Of a stretch of DNA of 40,114 bases, positions 1 through 6,846 are shown one piece after another. This DNA is from Mesorhizobium hawassense (GTDB taxonomy: Bacteria > Pseudomonadota > Alphaproteobacteria > Rhizobiales > Rhizobiaceae). Location of the stretch: the NCBI RefSeq assembly GCF_003289945.1, contig NZ_QMBP01000032.1, forward strand, positions 1 through 40,114, written 5' to 3'. The notes under the pieces are model-generated. The model did not search any database, was not told the DNA's origin, and worked only from the letters and a program-made list of their open reading frames with translations. The first letter of the stretch is position 1. Each line of letters begins with the position of its first letter. Position numbers and translations under genes: made by a program.

Positions 1-204
1 GGCACGGTGCGGCTCCAGCACCCTCTTGCGATGTCCACCCATCTTGCCAGGCGCTATCGAGCCGGTCGCCTGATGGCGCTGCAATAACTTCACCGCCGTT
101 GAATTCGCAATACCGAACCGCTTGGCAGCTGACCGGCGGCTCTCGCCGCTCAAAACAGCCGCCACAACCCGCTCGCGCAGATCGTCGGAAAGAGGTCGAA
201 CCAT
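1..204 (-). CDS. IS630-family transposase, N-terminal part (truncated by window edge)
   Basis: An ATG at 204 reading leftward opens 68 codons without a stop and continues past position 1. The product begins MVRPLSDDLRERVVAAVLSG and continues through a helix-turn-helix (residues about 20-45, SRRSAAKRFGIANSTAVKLL). This is the typical Tc1/IS630-type N-terminal DNA-binding domain that places the transposase on the element's ends. The following GKMGGHRKRVLEPH stretch is the usual linker before the DDE catalytic domain, which lies outside the window. Whether the full gene is intact cannot be told from here. Confidence 0.8.
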   Translation of the reverse strand, partial: MVRPLSDDLRERVVAAVLSGESRRSAAKRFGIANSTAVKLLQRHQATGSIAPGKMGGHRKRVLEPHRA

Positions 205-297
205 CTGATGCTGGCCTCCAATCCAGCCAGCATCTTGAATCACAAATCCAACCGAGCGGGAATCCCTTCCGATTCAATCAAGCGGTGAAACGCTCTA
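1..297 (-). mobile_element. IS630-family insertion sequence, 5' end only
   Basis: This is the start of an insertion sequence that runs off the left edge. It carries the transposase start (204 down to 1) and about 90 bp of upstream terminal sequence. IS630 elements insert at TA. A TA lies at 296-297, exactly in the stop codon of the neighbouring oxidoreductase, so the element end is placed there by inference. The last bases (about 280-297) also resemble one arm of the palindromic repeat seen at 20984-21024, so the exact boundary between IS end and resident repeat is uncertain. An imperfect inverted repeat (GATGCTGGC / GCCAGCATC) lies at about 207-234, just upstream of the transposase start. 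Confidence 0.6.
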
Positions 298-1542
298 GCC
301 TGTGGCTCTTGCCGGCTCGCTGAAGGCCGCCAGCGCCGCCTTCAGCGCATCCGGCCCGCCTGCCACCGTTTGTGGGGACGGCGAGAAGCCGGCGCCGAGC
401 ATCTTGCGGCCAAGCATGTGGTCGGCCGGCCTGTTGACGGACTCGATGCCGAGCAGCCGGTTGCCGGCATAGTGGTAGATCGAGAACTTGTTGTCGGCGA
501 GATCGCCCAGCACGACATGGTGGTCGCCGCCTTGCGTCAGCCCCACCATCTGCAGCTTCATGTCGCCGATATCCGACCAGAACCACGGCACCGCGGAGAA
601 TGGTTCGGCGTGCCCAAGGACGGTGCGCGCGGCGAGCCGCGCCTGGTCGGTGGCGTTTTGCACCGATTCCAGCCGCACGTCGCCGCCGGTGAACCAGTGC
701 CGGTAGGAAGCCGCGTCGCCGATGGCCAGGATTTCGGGGATCGAGCTCTGCATATGCTGGTCGACACGGATGCCGTTGCCGATAGCCAGGCCGGCGGCTT
801 CCGCCAGTTCGACATTGGGCACCACGCCGATGCCGATGATGACCATCTGCGCCGGCAGGCGCTCGCCGCCCGAGGTGATGGCAGCCGAGACACGGCCGCC
901 TTCGCCGTCGAGACGGGCGACGGTGGTTCCGGTGAGGATGCGCACGCCGATCGCTTCCAGCCGCTGGCGCACATGCGCGGCGATGACCGGCGCCACGGCG
1001 CGGCCGAGCAGCCGGTCTACGGCCTCGACGACGGTGACGTTGCGGCCGGCGGCCTTTAGCGTCGCCGCGATCTCCAGGCCGATGAAGCCGCCGCCGAGAA
1101 TGACCACGTCCTCGGTTTCAGCGCTGAGCTCGCGGATCACTCGCGCATCGGCCAATGAACGCAGCGAGACCACGCCGGCGAGGCCGCCGCCGTCGAGCTT
1201 GAGCAGGCGCGGCCGCGATCCGGTCGCGAGGATCAGCCGGTCGAAGCCGAGCGTTCCACTGCCTGTGACATTCAACTGGCCCGCGCGAGCATCGATGCTT
1301 GCGATTCGCACGCCCGGCCGATAGTCGATGGCGTTGCCGGTGTAGAAGGCCTCGCCGCGCAGGGGCTGCGGCTTGGCCTCGGGGTCCTTGATGAAAGTCT
1401 TGGACAGCGGCGGCTTGTGATAGGGCAGTTCCTCCTCGTCGCCGATCAGTACGACGGGTCCCTCATAGCCTTCTTCGCGCAGGCTGGCGGCTGCCTGCAC
1501 GCCGGCATGGCCCGCACCGACAATCACAACCCCGTTCGTCAT
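295..1542 (-). CDS. FAD-dependent ferredoxin/rubredoxin reductase-like oxidoreductase
   Basis: The product (415 residues) belongs to the putidaredoxin/rhodocoxin reductase-like pyridine nucleotide-disulphide oxidoreductase family, which moves electrons from NAD(P)H through FAD to a small ferredoxin. Visible motifs are the FAD-binding GAGHAG (9-14), ATGSRPR (106-112), the NAD(P)-binding GGGFIG (150-155) and the second FAD contact IGDAA (274-278). A C-terminal reductase domain follows. The start ATG at 1542 has AAGGA six bases upstream. The gene is transcribed away from the imelysin-Bfd-Bfr cluster, and the ICE box at 1707-1723 lies between them. This suggests, as inference, that it could reduce the [2Fe-2S] Bfd protein and so help release iron from bacterioferritin, the role played by Fpr in other bacteria. 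Its TAG stop lies at the inferred IS630 insertion point, so the native last residues may be altered. Confidence 0.85.
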   Translation of the reverse strand: MTNGVVIVGAGHAGVQAAASLREEGYEGPVVLIGDEEELPYHKPPLSKTFIKDPEAKPQPLRGEAFYTGNAIDYRPGVRIASIDARAGQLNVTGSGTLGFDRLILATGSRPRLLKLDGGGLAGVVSLRSLADARVIRELSAETEDVVILGGGFIGLEIAATLKAAGRNVTVVEAVDRLLGRAVAPVIAAHVRQRLEAIGVRILTGTTVARLDGEGGRVSAAITSGGERLPAQMVIIGIGVVPNVELAEAAGLAIGNGIRVDQHMQSSIPEILAIGDAASYRHWFTGGDVRLESVQNATDQARLAARTVLGHAEPFSAVPWFWSDIGDMKLQMVGLTQGGDHHVVLGDLADNKFSIYHYAGNRLLGIESVNRPADHMLGRKMLGAGFSPSPQTVAGGPDALKAALAAFSEPARATG

Positions 1543-1706
1543 CGCAATCCTTTTTCGTCTTGAAATCTAGGCTCTTGCGCCAAGTGGCGATTGTCTGCCG
1601 CCGCCGCAAGAGCCGCGGATCGGGTCGCACCCAGAACGGCTGTCTGTCAATCGAGCCATCAGCGGACTTTCCTGCCGATACCAGATCTTAAAGTTGATAT
1701 TTATAG

Positions 1707-1723
1707 TTTAGAATAATTCTAAA
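1707..1723. promoter_or_regulatory. Irr operator (ICE box)
   Basis: The sequence TTTAGAATAATTCTAAA is a perfect inverted repeat with 7-bp arms and a 3-bp centre. This matches the iron control element bound by Irr in rhizobia and Brucella (TTTAGAA-N3-TTCTAAA type). It lies in the 300-bp AT-rich gap between the divergent oxidoreductase (start 1542) and the imelysin cluster, so it could act on either promoter. A possible -35 (TTGATA, 1694-1699) lies directly upstream on the plus strand. An irr gene is present at 38946-39377. Confidence 0.85.
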
Positions 1724-1852
1724 GTGTTGTTTCGATTGATTTTTCTCCGTCAGACCAGTTGACTCCCGGTCTCTTCATCGCTTTATGGAGAGCTGCGCGC
1801 AAAGCGCATCCCCTTTGATGTCTGGGCCTTGAACCCTTTCGATTGGAGGCAA

Positions 1853-1960
1853 GTGAGTGTCTTTTTATCGCGAACCGCGCATCGGCGCGGCCACCATTTT
1901 TTCCGGCATGCTCATGCCTCGGCGCCAGTGGACACACGCGCCTTTTCTCGAATTTCCTAA
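1853..1960 (+). CDS. Possible His/Arg-rich 35-residue upstream ORF in the iron operon leader
   Basis: A strong Shine-Dalgarno sequence GGAGG (1845-1849) precedes GTG codons at 1853 and 1857. Reading from 1853 gives 35 codons ending in TAA at 1958-1960. The peptide is unusually rich in His (positions 10, 14, 15, 19, 21) and Arg (7, 11, 12, 18, 29, 33), including HRRGHHFFRHAHA. The frame closes 16 bases before the imelysin gene, which has its own Shine-Dalgarno. Alternatively ribosomes start at the GTG at 1857 (spacing seven), which is in frame with imelysin and would give it a 40-residue N-terminal extension ahead of its signal peptide. That is less likely because it buries the signal sequence. 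No homologue is recognised; the call rests on the ribosome site and position only. Confidence 0.35.
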   Translation: MSVFLSRTAHRRGHHFFRHAHASAPVDTRAFSRIS

Positions 1961-1976
1961 GAACTGGAGAAAGATG

Positions 1977-3266
1977 ATGACTGCACGTAATGGCGGCAGG
2001 CTGGCTGCGATCTGCGCCACGGCTGCGTTGACGGCGGCGGTGTTCGTGTTGCCGGCGAAAGCCGAGACCGACGCGAAAGCGGTGATCAAGACCTATGCCG
2101 ACATCGCTTTGGCCAAATATGAGGATTCGCTGACCACCGCGCAGGCGCTGGACAAGGCGGTCGACGCGCTCATCGCCAGCCCCTCGGCCGACACGTTGAA
2201 CGCCGCCCGCGAAGCCTGGAAGGCGGCGCGCATCCCTTATCAGCAGACCGAGGTCTATCGCTTCGGCAACAAGATCGTCGACGACTGGGAAGGCAAGGTG
2301 AATTCCTGGCCGCTGGATGAGGGCCTGATCGACTATGTCGCCAAGAGCTATGGCACCGAGTCCGACGAGAACGCGCTCTATACGGCCAACGTCATCGCCA
2401 ACAAGGAAATCGAGATCAACGGCAAGAAGGTCGACGCCTCGAAGCTGACGCCGGAATTCCTCTCCGGCACGCTGCAGGGCGCCGGCGGCGTCGAAGCCAA
2501 TGTCGCGACCGGCTATCACGCCATCGAATTCCTGCTTTGGGGTCAGGATCTGCACGGCACCGGCCCGGGCGCCGGCGAACGGCCCTATACCGACTACGAT
2601 CTCAAGAACTGCACCGGCGGCAATTGCGACCGTCGCGCCGAATATCTGAAGTCGGCAAGCGACCTCCTGGTGTCCGACCTGCGGGAGATGGTCGACGATT
2701 GGAAGGGAGACGGCGCCGCGCGCAAGAACCTCATCGACGGTGACGAGAATGCCGGCATCTCCACTATCTTCACCGGCATGGGTTCGCTTTCCTATGGCGA
2801 ACTCGCCGGCGAGCGCATGAAGCTCGGCCTCTTGCTGCACGATCCCGAGGAGGAGCAAGACTGTTTCTCGGACAACACCTATAACTCGCATCTCTATGAC
2901 GCCGTCGGCATCCGCGATGCTTATCATGCCAGCTACGAGCGGCTCGACGGCTCCGTGGTTTCGGGGCCGTCGGTGTCCGACATGGTCAAGGCCGCCGATC
3001 CGGCGATCGACAGGGAACTGTCGGGCAAGCTCGACACCAGCGTCGCCAAGATGGAGGCCATCAAGGCGCGCGCGCTGGCCGGTGAGGCCTACGACCAGCA
3101 GATCGCCGAAGGCAACACCGAGGGCAACGCCACCGTGCAGGCGGCGATCGACGCGCTGATCGACCAGACCAAGTCGATCGAACGCGCCGTCGGCTCGCTC
3201 AAGCTGAACCAGATCGCCTTTGAAGGCTCCGACAGCCTCGACGCTCCCGACAAGGTGTTCAAGTAG
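1977..3266 (+). CDS. Imelysin-family (peptidase M75 / IrpA-like) periplasmic iron-uptake protein
   Basis: The product (429 residues) starts with a clear signal peptide (LAAICATAALTAAVFVLPAKA, cleaved near residue 29), so it is exported. It carries the imelysin signature GxHxxE as GYHAIE at 179-184, followed by FLLWGQD. Imelysin proteins (IrpA, the EfeO M75 domain, Pseudomonas IcmP) are iron-regulated and linked to iron acquisition; peptidase activity is doubtful for most. ATG codons at 1974 and 1977 are both possible. The Shine-Dalgarno GGAGA at 1966-1970 gives better spacing to 1977. It is the first large gene downstream of the ICE box and is followed by bfd and bfr on the same strand, so it is probably transcribed under Irr control. 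Confidence 0.85.
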   Translation: MTARNGGRLAAICATAALTAAVFVLPAKAETDAKAVIKTYADIALAKYEDSLTTAQALDKAVDALIASPSADTLNAAREAWKAARIPYQQTEVYRFGNKIVDDWEGKVNSWPLDEGLIDYVAKSYGTESDENALYTANVIANKEIEINGKKVDASKLTPEFLSGTLQGAGGVEANVATGYHAIEFLLWGQDLHGTGPGAGERPYTDYDLKNCTGGNCDRRAEYLKSASDLLVSDLREMVDDWKGDGAARKNLIDGDENAGISTIFTGMGSLSYGELAGERMKLGLLLHDPEEEQDCFSDNTYNSHLYDAVGIRDAYHASYERLDGSVVSGPSVSDMVKAADPAIDRELSGKLDTSVAKMEAIKARALAGEAYDQQIAEGNTEGNATVQAAIDALIDQTKSIERAVGSLKLNQIAFEGSDSLDAPDKVFK

Positions 3267-3372
3267 AGACAGGTACGGTCTGAACAGGCGACGCCGGCTT
3301 TTGGACAAGATCATGCCTGATTGGGAACCAGCCAAACTGCGCCGGACCGGCGCCGTCAGCCAGAGCAAGTAG

Positions 3373-3684
3373 ATGCTGATCTGCCATTGCAACATCATCA
3401 CCGAAAAGGAGATCGAGCAGACGATCGTCGGCCTGCTGGATGAGGATCCGTGGCAGCTGATCGTGCCCGCGAAGGTCTATCACGCGATGCGCAAGCGGGG
3501 CCGCTGTTGCGGCTGTTTCCCAAATGTGGTGGAAACGATCATTCGGGTCACCGAGAACTACCACGCCCGCTCAGAGGTGGGGGACGTGAATATCGTTTCA
3601 CACCTGGATCGCGTGCGAGGCTTGCGCGGCCAATACGGGAGCAGAACCCATGAAAGGCGAACCGCAGATCATCGAGCGGCTTAA
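3373..3684 (+). CDS. bfd: Bacterioferritin-associated ferredoxin, [2Fe-2S]
   Basis: This small protein starts MLICHCNIIT and has the BFD-type cysteine set: C4 and C6, then C45/C46 and C48 in RCCGCFPN. These bind a [2Fe-2S] cluster. Bfd docks on bacterioferritin and passes electrons to its haem so that stored ferric iron is reduced and released. The frame runs 103 codons, longer than the usual 65-90. The tail after about residue 80 overlaps the first 35 bases of bfr in another frame, so the two are likely translationally coupled. The 106-bp gap after imelysin contains no clear terminator. A 19-codon frame at 3313-3372 abuts this start but has no other support. Confidence 0.88.
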   Translation: MLICHCNIITEKEIEQTIVGLLDEDPWQLIVPAKVYHAMRKRGRCCGCFPNVVETIIRVTENYHARSEVGDVNIVSHLDRVRGLRGQYGSRTHERRTADHRAA

Positions 3685-4135
3685 CGAAGCTCTGTTTCTG
3701 GAGCTTGGGGCCGTCAACCAGTACTGGGTGCATTACCGTCTGCTTGAGGACTGGGGCTACACCAAGCTGGCGAAGAAGGAGCGCGCGGAATCGATCGAGG
3801 AAATGCATCACGCCGACCGGCTGATCGCACGCATCATCTTCCTCGAAGGTCACCCGAACCTGCAGTCCGTCGCGCCGTTGCGCATCGGCCAGAACGTCAA
3901 GGAAGTGCTCGAATCCGATCTAGCCGGCGAATATGACGCGCGCACCGCCTACAAGCGCTCGCGCGAGATCTGCCACGACGAAGGCGATTTCGTCTCGATG
4001 AAGCTGTTCGAGGACCTCTTGACCGACGAGGAAGGCCATATCGACTTCCTGGAAACGCAGCTCGACCTGCTTGCCTCGATCGGCGAGGAAAAGTACGGCC
4101 AGCTCAACGCCGATCCGGCCAACGAGGCGGAGTAA
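3650..4135 (+). CDS. bfr: Bacterioferritin
   Basis: The 161-residue product is a complete haem-containing iron-storage ferritin of the 24-subunit type. All expected positions are present: ferroxidase ligands E18, E51, H54, E94, E127 and H130, and the haem ligand M52 in EEMHHADRL. It begins MKGEPQIIERLNEALFLELG, as is usual for the family. It stores ferric iron in the cytoplasm and pairs with the preceding bfd. Irr is known to repress bfr and bfd in Bradyrhizobium; the ICE box 1.9 kb upstream of this gene, at the head of the cluster, suggests the same logic here, although no ICE box lies directly in front of bfr. Confidence 0.96.
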   Translation: MKGEPQIIERLNEALFLELGAVNQYWVHYRLLEDWGYTKLAKKERAESIEEMHHADRLIARIIFLEGHPNLQSVAPLRIGQNVKEVLESDLAGEYDARTAYKRSREICHDEGDFVSMKLFEDLLTDEEGHIDFLETQLDLLASIGEEKYGQLNADPANEAE

Positions 4136-4147
4136 GGACATGCGGGA

Positions 4148-5749
4148 ATGCGGCGCCCCGTAGATTTTTCGCGCCGCGCATGGCGGGCCGCAATTCACGG
4201 CCTGTCGCTCCGGAAGACGCCGCGATACCGGATGGATCGCCGGGCTTTGCTTTTGCTGGCGGTCACGCTTTCCACATCCGCCTTTGCCGGTGGGCCAGCC
4301 GCTCCGCCGACGAGCCGAACCGACCTGACGCCGCAGGATCAGGCGCGGGTCCTGGCGGTCACAAGGCCAACGAGCGACTTTACCAAGCCCGAGCCGTTCG
4401 AACTGATGCAGGGCGGCGCCGGCACGTCGCGCAAGGACGTCGACCGCGACGCATTCTCGCAATCCTCCGCCAACATCACCTTCGAGGAAGAGGGTACCTT
4501 CAAGCTCGGCAATGCGCTGTTCCGCAAGAACTGGGTCTCGTCGCCGTCCTCGACACAGGCTTCGGACGGGCTCGGGCCGCTGTTCAACGAGCGCGCCTGC
4601 CAGAATTGTCACTTGAAGGACGGCCGCGGGCGTCCGCCGGAAGGGGACGCCGGATCGACGTCGATGTTCCTGAGGTTGGCGCGCGACGCGAGCAGCGCCG
4701 AGGAAAGGGCAGCGCTTGCCGACCACAAGCTGCTGAGCTTCCCCGATCCGGTCTATGGCGCGCAATTGCAGGATCTGGCGGTTCCCGGCCTCAAGGGCGA
4801 AGGCCGCGTGCGCGTGGTCTATACTGAGGAAAAAGTGACGCTCGGCGACGGCACCGTCGTTGCATTGCGCAAGCCAAGCTATTCCGTCGAAAATCTCGGC
4901 TATGGTCCGCTCGATCCGCGCACCACGTTGTCGCCGCGCCTGACGCCGCCGATGATCGGACTTGGCCTGATCGAGCAGATCGCGCCCGTCGATATCCTCG
5001 CCCGTGCCGATCCGGACGATCGCGACGGCGATGGCATTTCGGGCAGGCCGAACATCGTTCGCGATGCGTTGAGCGGCAAGATCACTTTAGGCCGCTTCGG
5101 CTGGAAGGCGCAGACCGCGTCGATCCGCCAGCAGGCGGTCGACGCCTTTGCCGGCGATATCGGCATCTCGACGCCGGAAATGCCGAAGCATTGGGGCGAT
5201 TGCACGGAGGCCGAGAAGGATTGCCTGGCCATGCCGAACGGCGTGCAGCAGCGTCTCGGCACCGCCGAGGCGCCGCCGCCGGTGGTGGACCTCGTAACCT
5301 TCTATTCGCAGAACCTCGCCGTGCCGGCGCGGCGCGACATCGGCACGCAGCAGGTACTTGCCGGCAAGAAGCAATTCTACCAAATGGGCTGCATTTCCTG
5401 CCACACGCCGAAATTCGTCACCATGCGCGGTACGCCCAACAAGGCGCAGGCCTTCCAGCTGATCTGGCCCTATTCCGATTTCCTGCTGCACGACATGGGT
5501 GAGGGCCTTGCCGACGGCCAGCGGGTCGGCGAAGCAAGCGGCAGCGAATGGCGCACGCCGCCGCTCTGGGGCATCGGGCTCACAGCGACGGTCAACGGCA
5601 ATGCCTTTTATCTGCACGACGGCCGCGCCCGCACACTTGCCGAGGCGGTCCTGTGGCATGGCGGCGAGGGCGAAAAGGCGCGCGACCGCTTTGCCGGCGC
5701 CGCAGCGGCCGATCGTGACGCGCTGATCAAATTCCTGGAGTCCCTCTGA
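4148..5749 (+). CDS. Di-haem c-type oxidoreductase (DUF1111, thiol oxidoreductase/peroxidase-like)
   Basis: The product has two covalent haem sites, CQNCH (151-155) and CISCH (415-419), arranged as in the DUF1111 family related to di-haem cytochrome c peroxidases. A hydrophobic segment, ALLLLAVTLSTSAFAG, is a signal peptide, expected for a periplasmic c-type cytochrome. Two starts are possible: ATG 4148 with AAGGA nine bases upstream, and ATG 4232, which sits directly before the signal peptide and gives a more normal leader. The first has the better ribosome site; the second the better protein. It lies between two imelysin genes, a grouping known in many proteobacteria in iron-regulated loci. 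A role in periplasmic redox conversion of iron is inference. Its stop overlaps the next ATG (TGATG). Confidence 0.85.
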   Translation: MRRPVDFSRRAWRAAIHGLSLRKTPRYRMDRRALLLLAVTLSTSAFAGGPAAPPTSRTDLTPQDQARVLAVTRPTSDFTKPEPFELMQGGAGTSRKDVDRDAFSQSSANITFEEEGTFKLGNALFRKNWVSSPSSTQASDGLGPLFNERACQNCHLKDGRGRPPEGDAGSTSMFLRLARDASSAEERAALADHKLLSFPDPVYGAQLQDLAVPGLKGEGRVRVVYTEEKVTLGDGTVVALRKPSYSVENLGYGPLDPRTTLSPRLTPPMIGLGLIEQIAPVDILARADPDDRDGDGISGRPNIVRDALSGKITLGRFGWKAQTASIRQQAVDAFAGDIGISTPEMPKHWGDCTEAEKDCLAMPNGVQQRLGTAEAPPPVVDLVTFYSQNLAVPARRDIGTQQVLAGKKQFYQMGCISCHTPKFVTMRGTPNKAQAFQLIWPYSDFLLHDMGEGLADGQRVGEASGSEWRTPPLWGIGLTATVNGNAFYLHDGRARTLAEAVLWHGGEGEKARDRFAGAAAADRDALIKFLESL

Positions 5750-6843
5750 TGTTAAAACGCGTCGCTCTGATGTCGAAACGCCTGGCCCTCGTTCTTCCGC
5801 TGCTTCTGGCCGCCGTGCTGCCGGCATCGGCCGCGGTCAAGGCTTCCGATGTCATCGGCCGCGCGATCGACGGTTTCGTCCGCCCGGCCTATGCCAGCCT
5901 TGACGAGCATGCGGTGGGGCTGAGCAAGGCGATGCACCATCTTTGCGAAGCGCCGTCCGGGGAACATCTCGAGGCGGCGCGCTCCGCGTTTTCCGGGACG
6001 GTGGAGGCTTGGTCGGTGGCCGAGATCATTGCCTTCGGGCCGATCAAGGAAAACAACCGGCTGGAGCGTATGCTCTATTGGCCGGACCGCAAGAGTATCG
6101 GCCTGCGTCAGGTGCAGTCGACGCTGGCCGCGAAGGACCCGTCAGCCACCGATCCGGCGCAACTGGCGCAAAAGAGCGTCGCCATGCAGGGCCTCGGCGC
6201 GCTCGAATATGTGCTTTACGGCGACGGCGCCGAAACGCTTGCCGGAAAGGACGAACCATATCGCTGTGCTTATGGCGCGGCGGTCTCCGGCAACATCGAA
6301 ACGATCGCGGGCGAGGTGCGAGATGCCTGGCAAAAGTCCGACGGCTTTGCCTCGCTCTGGGCTAATCCGGGGCCGAAAAACCCGCTCTACCGTGACGGCA
6401 ACGAAGCGGTGACGGAGTTGGTCGGCGTCTTCATCAACGAGCTGGACATGATCCGCGACGTACGGCTCAAGGGCTTTCTCGGCGCCAGGCCCGATGCCGA
6501 CAAGCCGAAACAGGCGATCTACTGGCGTTCGCGGAACACGACGACGTCGCTGGCCGGAAATCTGTCGGGTGTCGACCAGCTGTTCCTGGCGTCGAAGCTC
6601 GGCGATGCACTGCCGGCCGATGCGCAATGGATGGCCGAGTCCATCCACATCCAGCTCGCCAATGGCGAGGCGACGGCGAAATCCGTCAGTGGTCCGATCG
6701 ACAAGGCGCTCGCCGATCCGGCGCTGCGCGACAAGCTCGAGCACTTCGCGTTGATAACGTCGAGCCTGTCGACCTTGATCGGCACCAGAATGACCGCCGA
6801 GTTCGGCCTGACCGCCGGCTTCTCGTCGCTGGATGGAGACTGA
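5749..6843 (+). CDS. Second imelysin-family protein with degenerate GxHxxE signature
   Basis: This 364-residue exported protein (signal peptide LALVLPLLLAAVLPASAA) is recognised as imelysin-family from its position, length and helical pattern, including GLGALEYVLYG at 148-158. That stretch aligns with GYHAIEFLLWG of the first imelysin. The signature His is replaced by Gly while the Glu is kept. It starts on the TGATG overlap with the di-haem gene, so translation is coupled. In known loci of this type two imelysins flank the di-haem protein, so it is likely a divergent partner, not a pseudogene: the frame is intact. Its function is unknown; metal binding through the classical motif is doubtful. 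Confidence 0.78.
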   Translation: MLKRVALMSKRLALVLPLLLAAVLPASAAVKASDVIGRAIDGFVRPAYASLDEHAVGLSKAMHHLCEAPSGEHLEAARSAFSGTVEAWSVAEIIAFGPIKENNRLERMLYWPDRKSIGLRQVQSTLAAKDPSATDPAQLAQKSVAMQGLGALEYVLYGDGAETLAGKDEPYRCAYGAAVSGNIETIAGEVRDAWQKSDGFASLWANPGPKNPLYRDGNEAVTELVGVFINELDMIRDVRLKGFLGARPDADKPKQAIYWRSRNTTTSLAGNLSGVDQLFLASKLGDALPADAQWMAESIHIQLANGEATAKSVSGPIDKALADPALRDKLEHFALITSSLSTLIGTRMTAEFGLTAGFSSLDGD

Positions 6844-6846
6844 TCG

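Noticed and set aside
3313..3372. 19-codon frame directly upstream of bfd
   Set aside because: It abuts the bfd start but has no good ribosome site, no recognisable sequence and may arise by chance in GC-rich DNA.
1719..3401. Long minus-strand frames opposite the imelysin, nusA, infB and pnp genes
   Set aside because: Long open frames on the opposite strand are common in GC-rich genes. These lack ribosome sites and recognisable domains and run across known coding sequence.
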